Below are positions 7,964-16,913 of a stretch of DNA of 36,774 bases, one piece after another. The position numbers and the translations under genes were made by a program. Position 1 is the stretch's first letter. Each line of letters opens with the position of its first letter. This DNA comes from Oscillospiraceae bacterium (GTDB lineage Bacteria; Bacillota; Clostridia; Oscillospirales; Ruminococcaceae), in NCBI GenBank assembly GCA_017829005.1, contig JAGAJF010000082.1, positions 1 to 36,774 of the forward strand, given 5' to 3'. The notes under the pieces are model-generated. The model worked only from the letters and a program-made list of their open reading frames with translations, did not search any database and was not told the DNA's origin.

Positions 7964-8440
7964 GTGGAGGAAGAAAAATATCTGACCTTCGAGCTGTCGG
8001 GTCAGACCTTCGCAATTGAAATAAGCTGTGTCAAGGAGATACTTAACGGCTGCGGAAGCATTTCCCCCGTTCCCGAATTTCCCGAGTACGGCAAGGGCGT
8101 AATAAACCTCAGAGGGGATATCGTCCCCATTATTGATATGAGAGTGCGCTTCCATCAGCCCCCTATGGAGGTCACCGACAAGATATGCATTATCGTCACC
8201 GAGTCAAAGGGCAGCGCAAGATCCGATTATCTGGGATTTGTTGTGGACACGGTGTGCGCCGTTGTGGATTTCGATATGAACGAGATATCCCCCCCGCCTG
8301 CCATCTCAGGCTCTACAAGCAAATACATCAAGGGAGTCTACAAGGCTGACGGCAAAATTATTATGATAATCGAGCCTGAGCTGCTGCTCACCGAATCAAT
8401 GATAGAAGCTATCGGCGAATATATGGACGGCGTTAAATAA
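7964..8440 (+). CDS. cheW: CheW-family coupling protein (second copy)
   Basis: This 158-residue CheW-domain protein has YLTFELSGQTFAIEI, FPEYGKGVINLRGDIVPIID and ICIIVTESKG followed by LGFVVDTV. It is clearly diverged from the cheW at 5501 and could couple a different receptor set or act as an adaptor with another role, as CheV does without its receiver domain. It starts with GTG at 7964, with GAAAGGAG at the right distance, 5 nt after cheB. It is the last gene before the terminator of the chemotaxis operon. Confidence 0.92.
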   Translation: MEEEKYLTFELSGQTFAIEISCVKEILNGCGSISPVPEFPEYGKGVINLRGDIVPIIDMRVRFHQPPMEVTDKICIIVTESKGSARSDYLGFVVDTVCAVVDFDMNEISPPPAISGSTSKYIKGVYKADGKIIMIIEPELLLTESMIEAIGEYMDGVK

Positions 8441-8448
8441 GTATTCAA

Positions 8449-8480
8449 GGCGGAGCAATGCGCTCCGTCTTTTACTTTTT
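8449..8480 (+). terminator. Intrinsic terminator of the chemotaxis operon
   Basis: GGCGGAGC and GCTCCGTC form an 8-bp stem (one G-U pair) around a 5-nt loop, followed by TTTTACTTTTT. It lies 8 nt after the second cheW and separates the chemotaxis operon from the late flagellar operon. Confidence 0.9.
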
Positions 8481-8552
8481 GTAGTTTCATTATAAAATAT
8501 ACATATAGTATAAAAATAAATCTGTTTATACAAAAAAATTTCCAAAATCACT

Positions 8553-8579
8553 TAATTTTTATTATCTGCCTGCCGATAT
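8553..8579 (+). promoter_or_regulatory. Sigma-28 (SigD/FliA) type promoter for the late flagellar operon
   Basis: TAAT (8553-8556), a 15-nt spacer, then GCCGATAT (8572-8579). The Bacillus SigD consensus is TAAA-N15-GCCGATAT, so only one position differs. It lies 57 nt upstream of flgM. The preceding 70 nt are very AT-rich and could act as an UP element. Confidence 0.85.
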
Positions 8580-8636
8580 ATATAGTAGAGCATTGGGATA
8601 ACTATGTAAATTCACAGAAAGAAAGGCGGAGATCTT

Positions 8637-8927
8637 ATGGAAATAAAGAATTACACATCAGCCATCAATGCATACAGATACGCAGGCGGATCCGCTTCAA
8701 AGACCCTCTCGGGCAGGACTCAGAAGGGCAGCGGAAGAAATACCGACAAGGCAGAGTTTTCGGTATCGGCAAGAGCAAGCTTCTCGGACACTCTGAAAAC
8801 CGCTGCAAAGGCAGCTGCAGACAGCTCTGCTTCCGCTGAGAGACTTGCCGAGCTTTCCGCAAAGATAGCAGACGGCAGCTACAGCGTATCCTCCGAAGAT
8901 ATCGCAGACTCTATCCTCGGTCTGTAA
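8637..8927 (+). CDS. flgM: Anti-sigma-28 factor FlgM
   Basis: FlgM holds flagellar sigma factor sigma-28 inactive until the hook is finished. This 96-residue protein has a polar, probably disordered N-terminal half. Its C-terminal helix region, from about residue 69 (RLAELSAKIADGSYSVSSED followed by IADSILGL), is the typical sigma-binding end of FlgM. Its place as first gene behind a sigma-28 promoter, followed by flgN-flgK-flgL, matches Firmicutes late flagellar operons. Upstream GAAAGGCGGAG supports the ATG at 8637. Because it is transcribed from the promoter it restrains, the layout gives negative feedback. Confidence 0.85.
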   Translation: MEIKNYTSAINAYRYAGGSASKTLSGRTQKGSGRNTDKAEFSVSARASFSDTLKTAAKAAADSSASAERLAELSAKIADGSYSVSSEDIADSILGL

Positions 8928-8963
8928 AGCAAGGCAAATCCCCTCGTGAAAGGAATGGAGCAT

Positions 8964-9413
8964 ATGGATTACAACGCGCTGATCGCTTTTTTTGATGAGT
9001 ATAACGCTCATTTCAGAAGCTTTCTAAAATTTGAATATTCCAAGATGGATATGCTGAACAAGGGCGATATCGAAGAGCTTTCCGCTTCCCTGTCCACAGA
9101 GCAGGCATTCATTATGAAAAGCAATTCCCTTGAAAAGCAGCGCCTTGCCCTCCTGGGAAATAACAATACAAAGACCTTTGAGCAGATAGTAAGCGAGGCT
9201 CCCGAGGAATACAAGTCCCGTCTTGACGAGCAGCGTATCTCCCTTTCCGAGATGATATACAAGATAAAGGAACTGAACGATACCGCCAACATCATCGTAT
9301 CCGAAAGGCTGAAAAAAATACGCAGCACCGTTGGCGAGCTTGATACATACAACGGCAGGGGCGCTGTAAAAAAAGAAAGCGCCGCAGGTTCGACCATACT
9401 TACAAACGCTTGA
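8964..9413 (+). CDS. flgN: FlgN-family flagellar export chaperone
   Basis: FlgN binds the hook-filament junction proteins FlgK and FlgL and delivers them to the flagellar export machinery. The 149-residue product is almost entirely helical by sequence and charge-rich, with MLNKGDIEELSASLSTEQAF and LSEMIYKIKELNDTANIIV. That is typical of FlgN, although the family is poorly conserved. Its position between flgM and flgK is the standard one. I placed the start at the ATG at 8964 because GAAAGGA sits 9 nt upstream. An in-frame GTG at 8946 lacks a ribosome binding site. Confidence 0.8.
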   Translation: MDYNALIAFFDEYNAHFRSFLKFEYSKMDMLNKGDIEELSASLSTEQAFIMKSNSLEKQRLALLGNNNTKTFEQIVSEAPEEYKSRLDEQRISLSEMIYKIKELNDTANIIVSERLKKIRSTVGELDTYNGRGAVKKESAAGSTILTNA

Positions 9414-9435
9414 TATGTGAAAGGAAAGTGTAAAA

Positions 9436-11424
9436 ATGGCTTCATCATTTTTCGGACTTTATGTGCAGAGAGACGGTCTCCAGCTTGCACAGAAGGGTCT
9501 TGATATAACAGGACACAACATCACAAATATAAAGACCGAGGGCTACACCAGACAGCGTCTCGACATCGTATCCGTTGCCAACACCGCAGGCTGTCTGGGC
9601 TACAACAGCCAGGTAAATCTTGCGGGAAAGGGCGCTGATGCTGTAGGCGTTACCCAGATAAGAGATAAGCTCCTTGATACCAAGGTGAGAAGATACAGCT
9701 CCGAGCTTTGCGATACAGGAGCAAAGACCACCGTTCTTGCGGATATCGAGGATATCCTTGATGACGTGGAGAATGCAGAAGCAGGTCTTTCCGCTATTTT
9801 CGGAAATTTCAAGGCTGCATTCCAGTCCTTCTCCTCCACAGGCGCAGACAGACAGGATCTCTCCACCGTTGCTATGAATGCCGCCGACTCGGTTATCAAT
9901 GTTATTAAAAATTTTGATCTGAGACTTAACGACGTGGAGCTTGCCACAAGAGAGGACATCGTGGTCACCAATGACAGAGTGAACACCATTCTCAAGCAGC
10001 TGGCTTCCCTCAACAAGCAGATAAAGGACTCCTATGTCCAGATGGACAATGTTTATGCCACCAGAGACGGCTATCAGGCAGAGATAGAGTACGGTCCCCT
10101 GGAGCTGAAGGACACCTTCAACAAGCTCTGTGACGAGCTTTCACAGTATGTGAACATCAACGTTGAACAGCAGGCTGACGGCGGCTATGATGTATACTTC
10201 GGAGACGTGGCTCTGGTGAAGAATGACGCTTATGCAAAAACGGACATTATCTTCTCGGACGATCAGGGGGCAAGAAACGATTTTGCCGAGCTTCACGTAA
10301 GCAGCATCAACACCGACAAGGGCTGGACAAAGTGCGAGCGTGAGATAACCGATGCCATAAAGGCAAACCCCGACCTTGAGGAAAAGGTAAAAGCTCTTAA
10401 CTCATATATCTACAACGGCAAGGTAAAGCAGGCGTGCGAGCTTGAAAAGGAGATCATCGCCGAAGCAGGAGATGCTTATAGTCCCATCTTCACAAACAAT
10501 ATGACCGAGGAGCAGCTCAGAACAGCTCCCTCCTATGCAATAACCGTTACCGAGGAGACTGACACCCTCACAGGCGGTTCAATAAGCGGTCTTTTCGATA
10601 TTTACAACGGCAAGGGCTGCTACGCCGAGGGCGATGAAAACACCTACAACGGCATAAAGTATTATCAGGAAACCATGAGAGCCTTTGCCAACACAATGGT
10701 CAAGACCTTCAATGCCCTGTACGACGAATACAACAGCTCCCCCGAAGCAGTTGCTCAGCAGACAGCAGCTGCCGACAAGGCTGAGGAAAAGCTCAGAGCA
10801 GACGTTACAGCTCAGTATATGGCTGATAACGGCGTTGCGGACGAGGCTGACCTTACAGCAGACCAGATCACCGAAATAGACGCTCTGGTAAATGAGACCC
10901 TTGATGAGGTCCGCAATAAGGCAATAGAAGATACCAAGTTCAAAATGTTCGAGTTTGAGGACGGTGCCCTTGAGGACGGCAGCATTTCCGATCTGAAGAT
11001 AGCCGAAACATGGAAAAACAGCGTCCTCCGCTGTGTTCACCCTGCTGTTGACGCAGACGGCAACCTGGATTATAACTATGATGAGCTTGACAACACCTAC
11101 ATAAACAAGATCCTCTCCGCTTTCGAGGGCAAGTACAAGTTCGGAAACGAACCCGATGAATACACCTTTGAGGGCTTTATCCAGTACTACGGTCAGACCG
11201 TGGGCGGCGACCTTGAATACGAGCTTGGAAGCTTTGACTCCACAAACATTATGCTTAAAAGCGTTTCCGACGCAAGAGACGAGGTAATGGGCGTAAGTAT
11301 GGACGAAGAGGGCGTAAATATGATGAACTATCAGAAGTGGTACAATGCCATTTCCCGAATGATATCCGCCCTTGACGAGTGCCTTGACAAGCTGATAAAC
11401 GGCACAGGAAAAGTCGGACTTTGA
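9436..11424 (+). CDS. flgK: Hook-filament junction protein FlgK (HAP1)
   Basis: FlgK forms the first junction ring between hook and filament and is exported through the flagellar type III system. The N-terminal D0 signature is FFGLYVQRDGLQLAQKGLDI, then TGHNITNIKTEGYTRQRLDI (family form ALDVTGHNIANANTPGYSRQ). The C-terminal signature is GVSMDEEGVNMMNYQKWYNA followed by DECLDKLINGTGKVGL. At 662 residues it is longer than the usual 450-620. The extra length is in the surface-exposed middle, including a charged helical stretch around residues 430-500. The ribosome binding site is GAAAGGAAAG. The gene is followed 22 nt later by flgL. Confidence 0.95.
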   Translation: MASSFFGLYVQRDGLQLAQKGLDITGHNITNIKTEGYTRQRLDIVSVANTAGCLGYNSQVNLAGKGADAVGVTQIRDKLLDTKVRRYSSELCDTGAKTTVLADIEDILDDVENAEAGLSAIFGNFKAAFQSFSSTGADRQDLSTVAMNAADSVINVIKNFDLRLNDVELATREDIVVTNDRVNTILKQLASLNKQIKDSYVQMDNVYATRDGYQAEIEYGPLELKDTFNKLCDELSQYVNINVEQQADGGYDVYFGDVALVKNDAYAKTDIIFSDDQGARNDFAELHVSSINTDKGWTKCEREITDAIKANPDLEEKVKALNSYIYNGKVKQACELEKEIIAEAGDAYSPIFTNNMTEEQLRTAPSYAITVTEETDTLTGGSISGLFDIYNGKGCYAEGDENTYNGIKYYQETMRAFANTMVKTFNALYDEYNSSPEAVAQQTAAADKAEEKLRADVTAQYMADNGVADEADLTADQITEIDALVNETLDEVRNKAIEDTKFKMFEFEDGALEDGSISDLKIAETWKNSVLRCVHPAVDADGNLDYNYDELDNTYINKILSAFEGKYKFGNEPDEYTFEGFIQYYGQTVGGDLEYELGSFDSTNIMLKSVSDARDEVMGVSMDEEGVNMMNYQKWYNAISRMISALDECLDKLINGTGKVGL

Positions 11425-11446
11425 TAATATAAGGAGCTGATTTCCA

Positions 11447-12814
11447 ATGAGAGTTACAAACAATGCGTTCAGCGGAGCGTTTTTAAACAGCTATAACAGT
11501 CTGCTTTCAAGCTATCTGAAATCCCAGACCAAGATACTCACTCAGAGAAAATACAACCGTGCCAGCGAGGACTCCTCCTCGGCGGCAAAGGCTGCTCATG
11601 TAAGAAAATCCCTTGAAAATCTTGATATCTACGATGAAAATCTCAAGACCGCCAAGGACTTTTTCTACGCAGCAGAAGACGCTCTTTACGATATTGCCGA
11701 CAAGACCTATCTTAACGTAAAGACAAAGATAGTTTCCGTTCAGGACACTATGAACCAGACCGAGTTCAACACCATTGCCCTGGAGCTTGAGCAGCAGGCG
11801 GAGCATATGATACAGGATATGAACACCGACTTTGCCACAAGGCAGATGTTCGGTTCCGCAAGCAATGACAAGACCCCCTTCACCGTTTATTCCAGAGTGG
11901 AAGTTGAAATGCCCGACGGCACAGTCAAGATATTCGGCAACGAATACGATACCGCAGAGCTTGGCGGCGAGACCCTTACCCCTGCAGAGGACGGCAGCTA
12001 TACCGATGCCGCAGGCAACACATATACCTTCGATAAATATTACGACTCGGACGGTAATGAGATAACCGACCTCAACTCCTTTGAGGGCAGCACATATTAC
12101 AGCAGCCCCGATAAGAACGCAGCAGACACCGTTAAATTCACCGTCAACGGCAGCCCCGATTTCAGCTCAGCTCCTTCGGAAAGAATTGTCTGCTTCAACG
12201 ATATCCCCATAAACCTTATGGGCGACGAGCTGAAAAATGCAGTAAACGGCGGCACTATCAAGTATTACGATAAAAGCGGAAAGCTTGCCGACACCAAAAC
12301 CATAAACTGCCCCTCAGAAAGCGGCGGAGCAGACGGCTTCCCCGGAACAAATCCGATCTATGTGGATATAGGTCTCGGCGTCAAATATGACGAAAACGGC
12401 ACTATAAACCCTGCCACCGCTCTTGATATGGGTCTGAACGGTGCAGAGATAACAGGCTGCGGCACCGATAAGGACGGAGATTCTCTTAATCTCATTCAGC
12501 TTGTTTTTGATGCGGCAGCAGCTCTCAGAAATGGCGATGTGGAGTCCGTGAACCGCTATATCGACAAGCTTGACGAAGCAAACTCCAAGGTACTTGACGC
12601 CATCACTACCTTAGGCGTAAAGCAGAACAATATGCAGATGTACATCGACCGAAACGATGTTTACCGCATAAACCTCTCCGAAAAGCAGAACACCATCGAG
12701 GGCGTGGACATCGAAGAGGAGATCACCAATATGAAATCCATCGAAGCGGCATACAACGCTTCCCTTTCCCTTGGCTCGGGCATTATTCCCAAGAGCATAT
12801 TTGACTTTGTATAA
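11447..12814 (+). CDS. flgL: Hook-filament junction protein FlgL (HAP3)
   Basis: FlgL forms the second junction ring, on which the filament grows. The N-terminus MRVTNNAFSGAFLNSYNSLL followed by LTQRKYNRASEDSSSAAKAA corresponds to the family pattern MRVTN...NRASDDPAAAA; the usual DDP is replaced by EDS here. The C-terminus VDIEEEITNMKSIEAAYNAS matches the flagellin-like D0 domain. The 455-residue length exceeds the common ~300. The insert is a variable, Asp/Gly/Thr-rich middle (about 140-300) that would face the medium. It follows flgK and precedes the yviE-like gene. Confidence 0.9.
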   Translation: MRVTNNAFSGAFLNSYNSLLSSYLKSQTKILTQRKYNRASEDSSSAAKAAHVRKSLENLDIYDENLKTAKDFFYAAEDALYDIADKTYLNVKTKIVSVQDTMNQTEFNTIALELEQQAEHMIQDMNTDFATRQMFGSASNDKTPFTVYSRVEVEMPDGTVKIFGNEYDTAELGGETLTPAEDGSYTDAAGNTYTFDKYYDSDGNEITDLNSFEGSTYYSSPDKNAADTVKFTVNGSPDFSSAPSERIVCFNDIPINLMGDELKNAVNGGTIKYYDKSGKLADTKTINCPSESGGADGFPGTNPIYVDIGLGVKYDENGTINPATALDMGLNGAEITGCGTDKDGDSLNLIQLVFDAAAALRNGDVESVNRYIDKLDEANSKVLDAITTLGVKQNNMQMYIDRNDVYRINLSEKQNTIEGVDIEEEITNMKSIEAAYNASLSLGSGIIPKSIFDFV

Positions 12815-12838
12815 TACTAAACTAAGGAGGACGAAGTA

Positions 12839-13429
12839 ATGGATCAGCTTCTAAGTATCACATCTATCCCCATAAAAGTGGAAATAAACGTTACCCGTGC
12901 GGAGCTGAAGCTTGACACTCCCGCTCCCACCGTACAGATATCCAAAAGTCCCGGGGGAATGCAGATAACCGCCGACCCCATTCAGGTGCATATCGACAAC
13001 ACCGCCGCAAGGGAAAGCCTTGGCTACGGTCATAAGAATATCGACACCTTTGCAAAGGACGAGGCGCAGAAGGGCATAAAGGTGGCATATCAGGCAATAG
13101 CCAACATCGTGAATGAGGGCAACGCTCTCGGCAATTTTGAAGCCACCCCCGCCTCCATTGCCGCCTCCAAGGCAAGCAGAACAATGGAGACTATAATGGA
13201 GTTTCTCCCCAAGGAAGGTCCCGATATAAGCTGGTCGGGCAACACCCTCAGCATAAACTACAAGGCAGAGCAGCTGAATATGGACTGGAACACAAGCCCC
13301 ACCGCGCAGCTTGAGTTTGTTCCGGGAACCGTTGAGTTTATCGTTAACCAGCGTCCCAAGGTAGAGATCGAATATACGGGCGAGCCAATCTATTTCCCCA
13401 GAAGCGCCGCTCCGGGATATGAGGAATGA
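12839..13429 (+). CDS. YviE-like DUF6470 family protein
   Basis: This 196-residue protein starts with IPIKVEINVTRAELKLDTPA and LGYGHKNIDTFAKDEAQKG, which I recognise as the family of B. subtilis YviE (DUF6470). In Bacillus and many Clostridia yviE lies just upstream of fliW-csrA, exactly as here. Its biochemical role is unknown to me. The sequence is rich in beta strands with alternating hydrophobic residues, has no signal peptide or membrane span, and has a YGH-containing helical middle. The start is well supported by AAGGAGG. Its stop codon overlaps the region of the fliW start, which suggests coupling to the FliW-CsrA switch. Confidence 0.8.
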   Translation: MDQLLSITSIPIKVEINVTRAELKLDTPAPTVQISKSPGGMQITADPIQVHIDNTAARESLGYGHKNIDTFAKDEAQKGIKVAYQAIANIVNEGNALGNFEATPASIAASKASRTMETIMEFLPKEGPDISWSGNTLSINYKAEQLNMDWNTSPTAQLEFVPGTVEFIVNQRPKVEIEYTGEPIYFPRSAAPGYEE

Positions 13430-13431
13430 TT

Positions 13432-13887
13432 ATGAATGAAACTATCAGCAGAATAACCGTAAAAACAAGGGATTTTGACGATATTGAGGTTGCCCCCTCG
13501 GAGATAATAACCTTCCCCCAGGGAATATTTGCCTTTGAGGATTATAAGGATTATATCCTCATCTCCCCCTTAGGCAGCGGAAAATGCCCCGTGTGGCTCC
13601 AGAGTACGGAAAACCCCAACCTTTGCTTTATCCTCTTCGACCCCCTTGAGTTCTGTTCCGACTATCGGGTAACGGTAGCCGACGAGGACGTTGATGTGCT
13701 TGATATGGAGGACGATAATGACGCAAAATTCTACGTTATCGCCGTTATCCCCGAGAATAATATGGAGGCTACCGTAAATCTCAAAAGCCCCATAATCATC
13801 AACACCAAAAACAATAAAGCGGCACAGGTCATAGCCGCCGACGATTACCCCATAAAATTCCCCGTATTCGCCAAAAAGGAGGACTAA
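13432..13887 (+). CDS. fliW: Flagellar assembly factor FliW
   Basis: FliW binds either flagellin or CsrA. When flagellin leaves the cell, FliW is freed and relieves CsrA repression of flagellin translation. The protein (151 residues) shows the family hallmarks EIITFPQGIFAFEDYKDYIL, WLQSTENPNLCFILFDP, VIAVIPENNMEATVNLKSPI and NNKAAQVI. Two ATGs are possible. The one at 13426 overlaps the upstream stop as ATGA but has GAGGA directly abutting it. The one at 13432 has GAGGA 6 nt upstream, so I chose 13432. csrA follows 4 nt later. Confidence 0.93.
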   Translation: MNETISRITVKTRDFDDIEVAPSEIITFPQGIFAFEDYKDYILISPLGSGKCPVWLQSTENPNLCFILFDPLEFCSDYRVTVADEDVDVLDMEDDNDAKFYVIAVIPENNMEATVNLKSPIIINTKNNKAAQVIAADDYPIKFPVFAKKED

Positions 13888-13891
13888 CGTT

Positions 13892-14140
13892 ATGTTAATA
13901 ATCACCCGCAAAACCGGCGAGGGGATCCATATCGGCGATGACGTTGTGGTAAACGTGGTCGAAGCGGGCAAGGACAAGGTCAGGCTGGGAATAAGCGCTC
14001 CCAAGGACGTTAAGATAATCCGCTCGGAGATGTTCGAGTCCAGAGGCTTTAACGTGCAGGCAGCAGTAAATAAGGTCTCCGCCGACTTTATGAACAAATT
14101 TCTTACCGATACCCCCACTCAGTTAAATGAGATAAAATAA
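13892..14140 (+). CDS. csrA: Translational regulator CsrA
   Basis: CsrA is a small dimeric RNA-binding protein that blocks translation by binding GGA motifs near ribosome binding sites. In Firmicutes its main known target is flagellin mRNA, and FliW is its antagonist. The 82-residue protein begins MLIITRKTGEGIHIGDDVVV and contains KVRLGISAPKDVKIIRSE, the RNA-binding core. The C-terminal tail after about residue 55 is longer than in enterobacterial CsrA (61 residues), as in Bacillus, where the extension contributes to FliW binding. AAAGGAGG precedes the ATG. The tight fliW-csrA pair is the classical arrangement. Confidence 0.95.
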   Translation: MLIITRKTGEGIHIGDDVVVNVVEAGKDKVRLGISAPKDVKIIRSEMFESRGFNVQAAVNKVSADFMNKFLTDTPTQLNEIK

Positions 14141-14174
14141 AACGTAACATAATTTTGAAAGGACGGTCATTCAG

Positions 14175-16898
14175 ATGGCAACTACACACGAAATAACAAG
14201 AATGACAGGTCTCGCCTCGGGTCTCGATATCGAGTCCTTAGTTAAGGCAGGCGTTGCCAATACAAAAAACTCCCTTGATAAGAGAAAGCAGAAGCTCCAG
14301 ACTCTCCAGTGGAAACAGGAGGCTTACAGAAACGTCATCACCGCAATGTCCGATTTTAAGAAAAAGTTCCTTAATATCGAGTCCTCTTCCTCAATAAGAG
14401 CCAATGCTGTAATGAAGGCAAACAAGGCAGAGTCCTCAAACGACTCTCTTGTTGTGTCCGCTTCCACAAGCGCCGTTCCCGGAAAATATTCCATCACCTC
14501 TGTGCAGACCGCAAAGGCAGCCACCCTCTCGGGTAACAGAGCCTCGGCAGGAACGGTGGAGCTTGATTTTTCAAACGCATCCGCAGGCAGCAATACCGTT
14601 ACTGTAACTCTTGACGGCTCTGCAAGGAATATCACCTTCGAAGGCGGCGAAAATGCCAAGGACAACTTCCTCACCGCACTTAACGAGTCCTTCGGAGAGA
14701 TAAGCGCCGCAAGATTTTCCTTCAAGGACGGCACAAATAAGCTTACCATACAAAATGCCGCAAGCGATAAGGTGTCCCATATCTTCACCGTAGGCTACAA
14801 TGAAGCTGTAGGTCTTAAAAACGACGCTTCCAATATGATATCCTCCACCTCCGCTATCGGCAGCCTTGACTTTATGCAGGAGCTTTCGGGAAACAGCTTT
14901 GAGTTTTCCATAAACGGCGAAAGCTTCTCCTTTGACAGAGACACCACCATCAAGGAAATGATGAACACTGTCAACAAGTCCGACGCCGGCGTTACAATGA
15001 GCTTTAACGCTCTCAGCCAGTCCTTTGAGCTTAAAACAAATGAAACAGGCGCAGGCAAGGAGCTTAAAATATCCCAGACCAAGGGCAATCTTGTAAACGC
15101 CCTTTTCAATATGGGCGATGAGCTTGGAATTGACCCCACCATAGCCACACTTACCGACAAGAATATTGACGACAGTATCACAAGCTTTGAATTCACCGCC
15201 TCCGCTGACGGCTTTGCCTCGGGCGACGGTATCACAATAAACGGCAAAGCTCTTGCCATAACAGGTCTCACACTGAAGCAGAAGACCGAAAAGATAACCA
15301 TCAACGACTCCGAGATAAACGCCAAGCTCTATACCGATGCAGACGGCAATCAGATTTACAGCTATTCTCAGGACGGCGGCACAGTTTACGCAAAGAAGAA
15401 TGCCGATGATACCTTTGAGACTGTAATGACCGTTTCCGCCGAGGGCGTTGTAAACGTAGGCGGCAGCGACATTGAGGGCGTTACCGAAGAAGCACAGCTC
15501 AGCGCAATGGGCATCGAGAAGGACTATAAGAAGTACACAAGCGATGAGATAGCAACCGCTCTGAATGATGCATACAAGGCTTCCTTCCCCAGCGGAAAGG
15601 GCAGCTTCTCCGTTCAGGTTTTTGACGATACAGGTGCAAAGATCACCTTCACTCCAGAAGCAGGTGATGCGGTATCCGTTGATGCTTCGGGCAATGTGAC
15701 CGTTGACGGAGCTTCCTCCAACTACACCGAAACGCCCTATGCAGGCGACCGTGTTATCGCCGATATGGATAAGATATCCTTCACCGTAAACGGCGGTGTG
15801 ACATTCAATATGGCAGGCTCAGGCGAGGACGGAAAGGTAACGATCAATGACCTTGTCCGCTCGGGATATTTCACCTATGACGAGGATAAGGGCGTTTTAG
15901 CCGTAACAGGCAAAAACACCGTTGAGTTTGAGGGCGAAAGCGGAGAAGCTATCAAGAAGTTTTTCGGAACCACCACCCTCAGCGGCGTGGACAACGTGGG
16001 CAGTATGACCCTGAGAGGCTCCAACGCACAGATAACCGTAAACGGCATTACCCTTGAAAGTGCCTCCAACAGCTTTGCGATACAGGGAACCACCTTCAGC
16101 ATAAACGAGGTGAAGGAATTCACCGAGGAGGATATCGAAAACGGCGATGCCGAGGAAATTACCGTAAATGTCTCCAAGGACACAAGCAAGATAAAGGAAA
16201 CTATCCTTGGCTTTGTTGAAGCCTATAACGAGCTTCTCGACAAGGTACACGACCAGCTTAATACAAGCCGTCCCAAGGATAATAAGGAGTATTACGATCC
16301 CCTCACCGATGACCAGAAGGACGAAATGGAAGCCGACGAGATAGAAAAGTGGGAGGAAAAGGCAAAGACAGGTCTTCTCTATCACGATTCAACTCTTTCC
16401 AAGGTTTTCACACAAATTCGACAGGCAGTAGGCTGCGCAAACGTAGGCGGAATGACCATTCAGGCTCTTGGTATCGACACCTCCGATGATTTCAACGAGT
16501 ACGGCAAGCTGAAGATAGATGACGAAAGCGTTCTCGACGCAGCTATTGAGAAGTACGGCGATGAGATCGCAAACTTCTTCACCGATACAAAGGACGGTCT
16601 GGGAACAGTCCTGAACAACGCCGTAAACGCCGCTATCGACACAAGCACCAACGCAAAAGGCTACCCCAAGGGCTCCCTCACCGCAATGGCAGGTGTGGCA
16701 AATACCCGTTCCGACCGCAACAATATGATATACAATCAGATATCAAGTCTCCAGAGCCTTATCGACACCCTGAATGACAGGTATGAAAAGGAGCAGGAGA
16801 GACTGTGGACAAAGTATTCCACACTTGAGTCCTACATCTCCACAATGAACAATCAATCCAGCTCCCTCTTCGGCACAACCACAGGCACAACAGGCTGA
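14175..16898 (+). CDS. fliD: Filament cap protein FliD (HAP2), enlarged
   Basis: FliD forms the cap at the filament tip under which flagellin assembles. The N-terminal D0 region has ITRMTGLASGLDIESLVKAG and a heptad-rich helix (SLDKRKQKLQTLQWKQEAYR). The C-terminus has GVANTRSDRNNMIYNQISSL, EKEQERLWTKYSTLESYIST and MNNQSSSLFG, which match the FliD C-terminal coiled coil. At 907 residues it is much longer than the usual 450-600. The added middle is Asp/Gly/Thr-rich with alternating strands, suggesting extra surface domains. Ribosome binding site AAAGGACGG. fliS follows after a 73-nt gap that contains a long hairpin. Confidence 0.93.
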   Translation: MATTHEITRMTGLASGLDIESLVKAGVANTKNSLDKRKQKLQTLQWKQEAYRNVITAMSDFKKKFLNIESSSSIRANAVMKANKAESSNDSLVVSASTSAVPGKYSITSVQTAKAATLSGNRASAGTVELDFSNASAGSNTVTVTLDGSARNITFEGGENAKDNFLTALNESFGEISAARFSFKDGTNKLTIQNAASDKVSHIFTVGYNEAVGLKNDASNMISSTSAIGSLDFMQELSGNSFEFSINGESFSFDRDTTIKEMMNTVNKSDAGVTMSFNALSQSFELKTNETGAGKELKISQTKGNLVNALFNMGDELGIDPTIATLTDKNIDDSITSFEFTASADGFASGDGITINGKALAITGLTLKQKTEKITINDSEINAKLYTDADGNQIYSYSQDGGTVYAKKNADDTFETVMTVSAEGVVNVGGSDIEGVTEEAQLSAMGIEKDYKKYTSDEIATALNDAYKASFPSGKGSFSVQVFDDTGAKITFTPEAGDAVSVDASGNVTVDGASSNYTETPYAGDRVIADMDKISFTVNGGVTFNMAGSGEDGKVTINDLVRSGYFTYDEDKGVLAVTGKNTVEFEGESGEAIKKFFGTTTLSGVDNVGSMTLRGSNAQITVNGITLESASNSFAIQGTTFSINEVKEFTEEDIENGDAEEITVNVSKDTSKIKETILGFVEAYNELLDKVHDQLNTSRPKDNKEYYDPLTDDQKDEMEADEIEKWEEKAKTGLLYHDSTLSKVFTQIRQAVGCANVGGMTIQALGIDTSDDFNEYGKLKIDDESVLDAAIEKYGDEIANFFTDTKDGLGTVLNNAVNAAIDTSTNAKGYPKGSLTAMAGVANTRSDRNNMIYNQISSLQSLIDTLNDRYEKEQERLWTKYSTLESYISTMNNQSSSLFGTTTGTTG

Positions 16899-16913
16899 TA
16901 AGATTTCCAAACA

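Noticed and set aside
8946..8963. GTG start for the flgN-like gene
   Set aside because: No ribosome binding site lies upstream of it; GAAAGGA is positioned for the ATG at 8964.
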